From contig OZ018333.1 of assembly GCA_963969495.1 (NCBI GenBank), positions 90,982,207 to 91,046,206 on the forward strand: 64,000 nucleotides of DNA, written 5' to 3'. The notes beneath the pieces were generated by a model. The model worked only from the letters and a program-made list of their open reading frames with translations, had not been told where the DNA came from and searched no databases. Position numbers and translations under genes: made by a program. The DNA comes from Ceratothoa steindachneri (taxonomy: Eukaryota > Arthropoda > Malacostraca > Isopoda > Cymothoidae). Positions 59,253 through 64,000 of the stretch are shown here, in pieces; positions within the stretch are counted from its first letter, which is position 1; every line of letters starts with the position of its first letter.

Positions 59253-61060
59253 TACAAAAGCCACAAGGGCTCATCATAGGTCATCCGAGTCAAATGGCCT
59301 CTTTTTTTCTTTTTTTTAAGGCACCCAAACTCCCAGGAAAACTACATCCAAAGGATTGTGTCCAGAAACAAGGGTATCACCAATCAAGGCTTGTCAAGAA
59401 CTAAATCCTGCAGTAATAAATATATACAAAAAATATTAATATATACAAAACTTAGGAACCATTGCAAACTTCCATCCTCATAAACTCATCCAACCTACTC
59501 TTAAATACATTTAGATTTGGACTACCTACTACCCTCGGCGGCAATTTGTTTCAGAAGTCTACCACTCTATTGGTGAAAAAATATTTTCTTAAATCCAACC
59601 TACACCTTTGCTTTTTAATTTTCAAGTGGTGACCTCTAGTCCGATTTCCATCATCTAACTCACAAAACTTGCTAACATCCAATTTATCTATCCCAGAAAT
59701 TTTTTTAAAGAGCTCAATCATATCCCCTCTCACAACCTACTTTCAAATGAGAACATATTTAATACCCTCAGTCTATCTATATATTCAAGGTACCTCAGGG
59801 AAGGAATAATCTTTGTTGCCCTCCATTGTACTGACTCGAGAAGGTTAATATCGTGTCTAAAATGTGGGGACCATGCCTGTATACAGTACTCTAGATGTGG
59901 CCTAACATAAAAGTTATAGAGTTTAAGAATAACCTCCTTACTTTTGTAACTGACATTTCTCTTAATGAAACCCAGCACTCTATTTGCCCAATTTCTTTCT
60001 TCAATACACTGCTTAGAAAACCTTAATGACTTATCTATTACTACTCCTAGATCTTTCTCATCCTCTACTGAGCTCATCCAATGCCCATCCATTTCATAGT
60101 TAAATTCTCTATTATCTTTTCCCATGTTAATAACTTTGCACTTATCAAGGTTGAAAGTCATTTGCCACTTATGTGCCCAGGATAACAATTTATTTAAATC
60201 CCCCTGCACTTTAAAATTATCATCAATATCTTTAACTACAGCTGCTAATTTGGTATCATCTGCAAAAATTGACACTATTATTAACTGACTCCCCAAGATC
60301 ATTTATATAGATGTCAAATAATAATTGACCCACAACTGATCCCTGAGGAACCCCACTGATAACATCCCTCCACTCTGACTTTACACCCTTTAGCACTACC
60401 CTTTGCTTTCTGTCTTTCAGCCACTCAGCTATCCAATTTGAAACACCCCCACATATCCCAATCATTTTTAATTTATGAACTATTCTCCTATGTGGTACCT
60501 TATCAAATGCTTTACTAAAATATAAGTAAATTATATCTACATTCTCTCCCTTATCTAGTAAATTAGTCAAACATGATCTACCTGATCTAAACCCATGCTG
60601 AGCATTGCTGATTAACCCCTCCCTCTCTAGATGTTGGCAAATCCCTTTTTTAACTATTTTCTCAAGAATTTTACAGACTACAGGAGTTAGGCTAACCGGT
60701 CTAAAGTTATTTGGATCCTCTTGAAAATGGGGACTACATTCGCTCTCTTCCAATCATCAGGTATTTCTCCATATTCCAGTGACCTAGTATACAACTTCTC
60801 CAGAGCTATTGAGATACTTTCTTGTCCTTCTTTAAGTATCCTAGAATGAATATTATCAGGGCCGGAGGCCTTGGTAGTATCTAACTCACCTATTAGTCCT
60901 TTTATCGTCCTCCGATCCACACTAATGGTAGTAAACACCTCTTTCCCTGACCCATGAGTACTATACATAAGACTATTTAGTTTCTCCTTTGTAAATACTG
61001 ATGCAAAATGACCATTTAGTACCTCAACTATTTCCTCATCAGTTTCTCTCACAACCCCTT
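59253..61060 (-). pseudogene. CR1-like LINE B: reverse transcriptase
   Basis: Second, more decayed CR1-like element. Blocks from high to low coordinates: EEIVEVLNGHFASVFTKE and KASGPDNIHSRILKEG (61052-60687); NNFRPVSLTPVVCKILEKI, IIYLYFSKAFDKVPHRR and SGVPQGSVVGQLLF (60753-60256); SIFADDTKLAAVV, LGVVIDKSLRFSKQCI and YVRPHLEYCIQAW (60302-59730); RGHHLKIKKQRCRLD and YFFTNRVVDF (59733-59551). A stop replaces the Trp after VVDF, and the C-terminus continues to about 59455. Frameshifts lie near 60720, 60285 and 59733. The 3' UTR reaches 59253 and ends like CR1-A (gatgacctatgatgagccc). Confidence 0.8.
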
Positions 61061-61299
61061 CATATTTGATAGGTTGCTATAAAATACTCCCCCATTTCAC
61101 TCACCCCCAGGAACAAGTTAATAAACGATAAAGATTTTAGAAAAAAAGGTGAATCATTATTGGATAACAGGATGAAAATTCAGAGTTGATAATATATAAA
61201 ATTATTGCAAAATTAACTCATTAGTCACCCAGCTAATTCGCTCAAAATTATACTAGACAAAATCACAAATTGTACGCCATTATCAAAAATAAATAAAAT
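61061..61299. other. Intergenic
   Basis: AT-rich, nothing recognised. Confidence 0.3.
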
Positions 61300-62100
61300 A
61301 AAATAGTTAAATTTTTTGGTAATACTTCAGATTCAGGCTGCACGGTAGATGGCGCTGTTAGTAGGCTACAATTTTGGGCTACAATATATCGCTTATGATG
61401 TCTGACAGTAGCTTCAGATGTGACCAATCACAGCATTATATTTTTTTGTTGTTTTGGGGATTTGTAACTTTTAGTTTGTATTATTTACTAATTATCTCCA
61501 CTTCTACTCATAGTGTTTTCTAAGTTAGGTAAGGTTTCTTGATGTATTTTATTGTTTTTTGTTTTGTTTTCATATTTTTTGTTTGCTGCAAACGATAACA
61601 GCTTCTTACTGGCAACGTCGTAACTTATAAATTAGACCCATTTTGCAAATGTTTTTTTTTCATTATGGTCTTTTTGTGCTCTCCATGTGCTTCTTCGTTA
61701 TTCAAATTCAGCTTTATTTTGTATAATCGCGAAAAACTTTTAGATTATTTAGAGGCGCATAAACTAATCAAGAAACCTATAAAAGTAAGTATTGTTTGTC
61801 ATTAGGTTAGGTTTTTCTGCCAGTAAAAAGCTGTTGGGGGGGGGGGGAAACCCCAGTAAATTCAAGGGGACTGCTTGTGTGGGAGATATCACTGCGGGGG
61901 GACCATCCTACGATGATCCTGAGTTTCAATCATATTTACTCATATACAAAAAAATATAATGCCATAATTGTTCATATCTGATGCTACTGTCTGACTTCAT
62001 AAGACATATATTGTAGCCCTAAAATTGTTGCCTATAAACAGCGCCACCTACCGTACACCCCAAAACTGAAGTGTTAACATTTTTTTTATAAATCAAATAA
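61300..62100. mobile_element. Foldback/MITE-like element with long inverted arms
   Basis: The left arm (about 61314-61449) and right arm (about 61947-62092) are reverse complements at roughly 80 percent by eye. Landmarks in both include cttcag near the outer end, gtag(a/g)tggcgctgt, gctacaatatat, gacagtagc and gcattatatttttttg at the inner end. The central 500 bp has no coding sequence and includes a G-run at 61835-61847. No transposase is encoded, so it would be non-autonomous. Precise ends and target duplication could not be fixed in the AT-rich flanks. Confidence 0.8.
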
Positions 62101-62264
62101 TATATCATTTTAATTGAAAAGAATTTTTCTATTGATATAATTTAAAAATTATTAATAACCTATTTTTAATTGATTGATAATTCTCAGTTCTTAAACAAAT
62201 TTTTGTTGACTCTCCTGGGACTACAGTCTTTTGAAAAATTTGTTCTTACCTAATTTTTAACGTA

Positions 62265-62470
62265 TAAAGTGGTCAAGGTTGAACATGTGATGAGAAAACA
62301 GGGAGGGGCCTCGAGACCCACCCCTATACTCTTCACGTTCCACTGTGACAAGCCCCTTGAGTTAGTGCATGCCGTTTGGTATCACTACCACATGAAGGCA
62401 TTCATGCCGCTGCTGCAGTGTTAATAATGTCACTGTTTCAGCCATACTAATCACCCTGTAGCTTGCCACG
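62265..62470 (+). pseudogene. LINE ORF1 fragment
   Basis: Matches 7556-7790 and 21200-21265. It reads VVKVEHVMRKQGG, CDKPLELVHAVWYHYHMKA, then a decayed zinc cluster (CHCFSHTNHPVACHE). Isolated scrap without flanking LINE sequence. Confidence 0.6.
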
Positions 62471-63087
62471 AAAATTTCTACTCTAATTCCCAATCGATCC
62501 AACCCTGTTCCTACATTAAATTAGATGTGAAAACCCGAGGGAGAATAAAATGATTGGATGTAGTCCTTTATTCACAAAAAAATTACAATAATATTTGCAA
62601 GAGAGATGGGGTAAATAAATTTGAGATCTCATTAAAAATAAAAATCTTATCACCAACCAATAATTTATATACACACAAACTCCGCTACAAAAGAGGCCTA
62701 ATAAACTCACTGGATGCAAACAACCAAAGAAAAGGCTCACATGCTACCCCCAGAGAGAAGTCCTGCTGGCTGCCACTTAGGTGTTCACAATTGTTGCCTA
62801 GGTCTTACCATAAAAGGCTGGCACCTCTGAGCTTGGTATAATATAAAGCGATCTTGTCACAGTATTGAAGCTATATGTCAAGCAAACCTCCTGTCCAACC
62901 AATCATTAACCAGTTAAGGATAACAATTTCAATTATATTACTTCCTAATCTTATAAGGTCGGCCACTCTTTACATAGGGAAGTAATATTTATCTATTGGA
63001 ATTTAATAGAGTGGTGGCAAAAATAACAAAAAATAGCTGAGGAAGAAAGAGATAAAAACACCTTTAGACAAAACATGAAATCAAATA
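62471..63087. other. Unassigned
   Basis: No gene recognised. The 62554-62841 plus frame has no motif. Confidence 0.3.
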
Positions 63088-63119
63088 AATATATATGTAT
63101 ATATATATATATATATATA
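63088..63119. repeat. (TA)n microsatellite
   Basis: About 30 bp of TA repeat with one TG interruption. Confidence 0.85.
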
Positions 63120-63470
63120 ACGTCTCTCCATTGACACACACATTCTTACACAGTGAGGGAGAGGGTATTGGAAAAGGGGTGGGAGAATGGCCCTTCACAT
63201 ACACACACATTTGCTCTACTGCACCCTTCCTTCCCTAGGCCATTCGACCACAGTCACTCTCAATCCTTTCTCACCATACCTTTTATACTCAATTGTGCCC
63301 TTCTGCACCCATTCTCACTTGTCTACTCATTCCTGGCTATGTGTAGCAATCTGTCAGGGTTTGTCAGTCGTCCTGTCAGTCTCGTCACTATTGATCATGT
63401 CATCCACTATACACTTAGCCTTTATCACTAGCTCTCCCATCTCTCGACAGAACTCTTTCATACTCTTCTG
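63120..63470. other. Pyrimidine-rich unassigned sequence
   Basis: C/T-rich on the plus strand, with cacacac words near 63200. Downstream of the minus-strand ORF below, so possibly its 3' region. Plus-strand frames here lack motifs. Confidence 0.25.
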
Positions 63471-63870
63471 TTAAGAACCTTCACTCTTCATACCCCCATT
63501 CATCAGCTCCTCACTCACAGCTTTCATCCAACTCAAGGTACACTCTTGCGAAACAGACAAATCACTCACATCTCCTCCACTCTCAGTGGCTACACTGGAA
63601 ACCGCTTCAATTAGTTCCCACCAGAAGCTAGAAAAGTCAGTCACCTCCTCATTCTCCACATTGAACTCACCTCTACCCTTACCATTCTTAAAGCCAGAAA
63701 AATCTGCCACACTAGGTTCATTCTGCCCAAACACACTATCATTCATACTGTTCCCAAAAGCAGAAAAATTAGTCACAGGCAGCTCACTCACTCATCTACC
63801 TACATCAGCCAAATCACTCACCTGCTTATGCAAACACTCAATCTCTCTTTCAAGCTCCCCCATACCAGAA
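63471..63870 (-). pseudogene. Unrecognised acidic ORF with DFSxF repeats
   Basis: The minus-strand frame reads MGELEREIECLHKQVSDLAD (coiled-coil-like, from about 63866), meets a TGA at 63792-63794, and then continues open to 63471. The open part has a recurring motif: TNFSAFGNSMNDSVF, ADFSGFKNGKGRG and TDFSSFWWELIEA, then a Ser/Glu-rich C-terminus. I do not recognise the family; it may be part of an uncharacterised mobile element or a multi-copy gene. On the minus strand an agggtaagt splice-donor-like site lies near 63915. Confidence 0.35.
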
Positions 63871-64000
63871 AGACTGCTCTATCTTACTTTCATTCATACT
63901 TTAATACTTACCCTCTACCATTGCCAGAGCTGCATTCGGGCAGCTCCCCCTTCTCTGGAGTCACCCTTGGGTAAATCTCTCTTTACAGCCACAGTTTTCC
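63871..64000. other. Window edge
   Basis: Upstream of the preceding minus-strand ORF; nothing further recognised before the window ends. Confidence 0.25.

Noticed and set aside
57220..59290. 35-bp direct repeat around CR1-A as its target duplication
   Set aside because: The repeated text is better explained as the shared 3' terminus of two CR1-like elements; the left copy is partly duplicated by C3.

Overview
This is eukaryotic, transposon-dense DNA. I see no operons, no rRNA or tRNA genes that I can support, and almost no host genes. The mix of elements points to a metazoan, most likely an arthropod: several non-LTR retrotransposon (LINE) families with CCHC ORF1 proteins, endonuclease-RT-RNase H ORF2 proteins, CR1-like LINEs, Ty3/gypsy pieces, a mariner, a hAT remnant, long (TA)n arrays and an AT-rich background. 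The species cannot be named from the sequence alone.

Layout. 0-3 kb: hAT remnant, Ty3/gypsy gag remnant on the minus strand, AT-rich repeat. 3.5-10.2 kb: a patchwork of decayed LINE copies on the plus strand, covering 5' leader, CCHC ORF1, endonuclease, RNase H and 3' UTR. 10.2-12.8 kb: a minus-strand LINE split by an AT-rich repeat and (TA)n arrays. 13-14.6 kb: a 47-bp minisatellite and the end of a Ty3/gypsy pol gene with a candidate polypurine tract. 15.8-16.5 kb: first fragment of a multi-copy protein family of unknown function. 18.2 kb: a near-perfect 35-bp-arm hairpin. 19-21.8 kb: more decayed LINE. 22.9-23.8 kb: a satellite of 22 x 40 bp. 24.4-25.6 kb: the only gene-like host locus, an F-box/leucine-rich-repeat gene on the minus strand with an in-frame stop and a frameshift. 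26.5-28.2 kb (minus) and 30.5-36.2 kb (plus): two copies of another LINE type, the second interrupted by a 932-bp mariner with TA target duplication. 37.1-38.6 kb: two more pieces of the unknown family in opposite orientation.

The best preserved part is 39.1-61.1 kb. Two nearly identical LINE copies (here C1 and C2) lie head to tail, and a single 13-bp target duplication flanks the pair. Copy C2 is split by an apparently intact 6.7-kb LINE of a different family (here N) with its own 13-bp target duplication. N carries an uninterrupted 634-aa ORF1 and 1232-aa ORF2 joined by a TAATG stop-start overlap. A third, 5'-truncated C copy (C3) sits in the 3' end of a CR1-like LINE, and a second CR1-like LINE follows. 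From 61.3 to 62.1 kb lies a foldback element with roughly 130-150 bp inverted arms. The window ends with an ORF1 scrap, a (TA)n array and an unrecognised degenerate minus-strand ORF.

The genes do not form a pathway. They are autonomous or dead mobile elements, and the layout is a record of successive insertions: CR1-A, then the C elements, then N; and a LINE, then mariner. Family calls rest on motif recognition only; no database search was possible.
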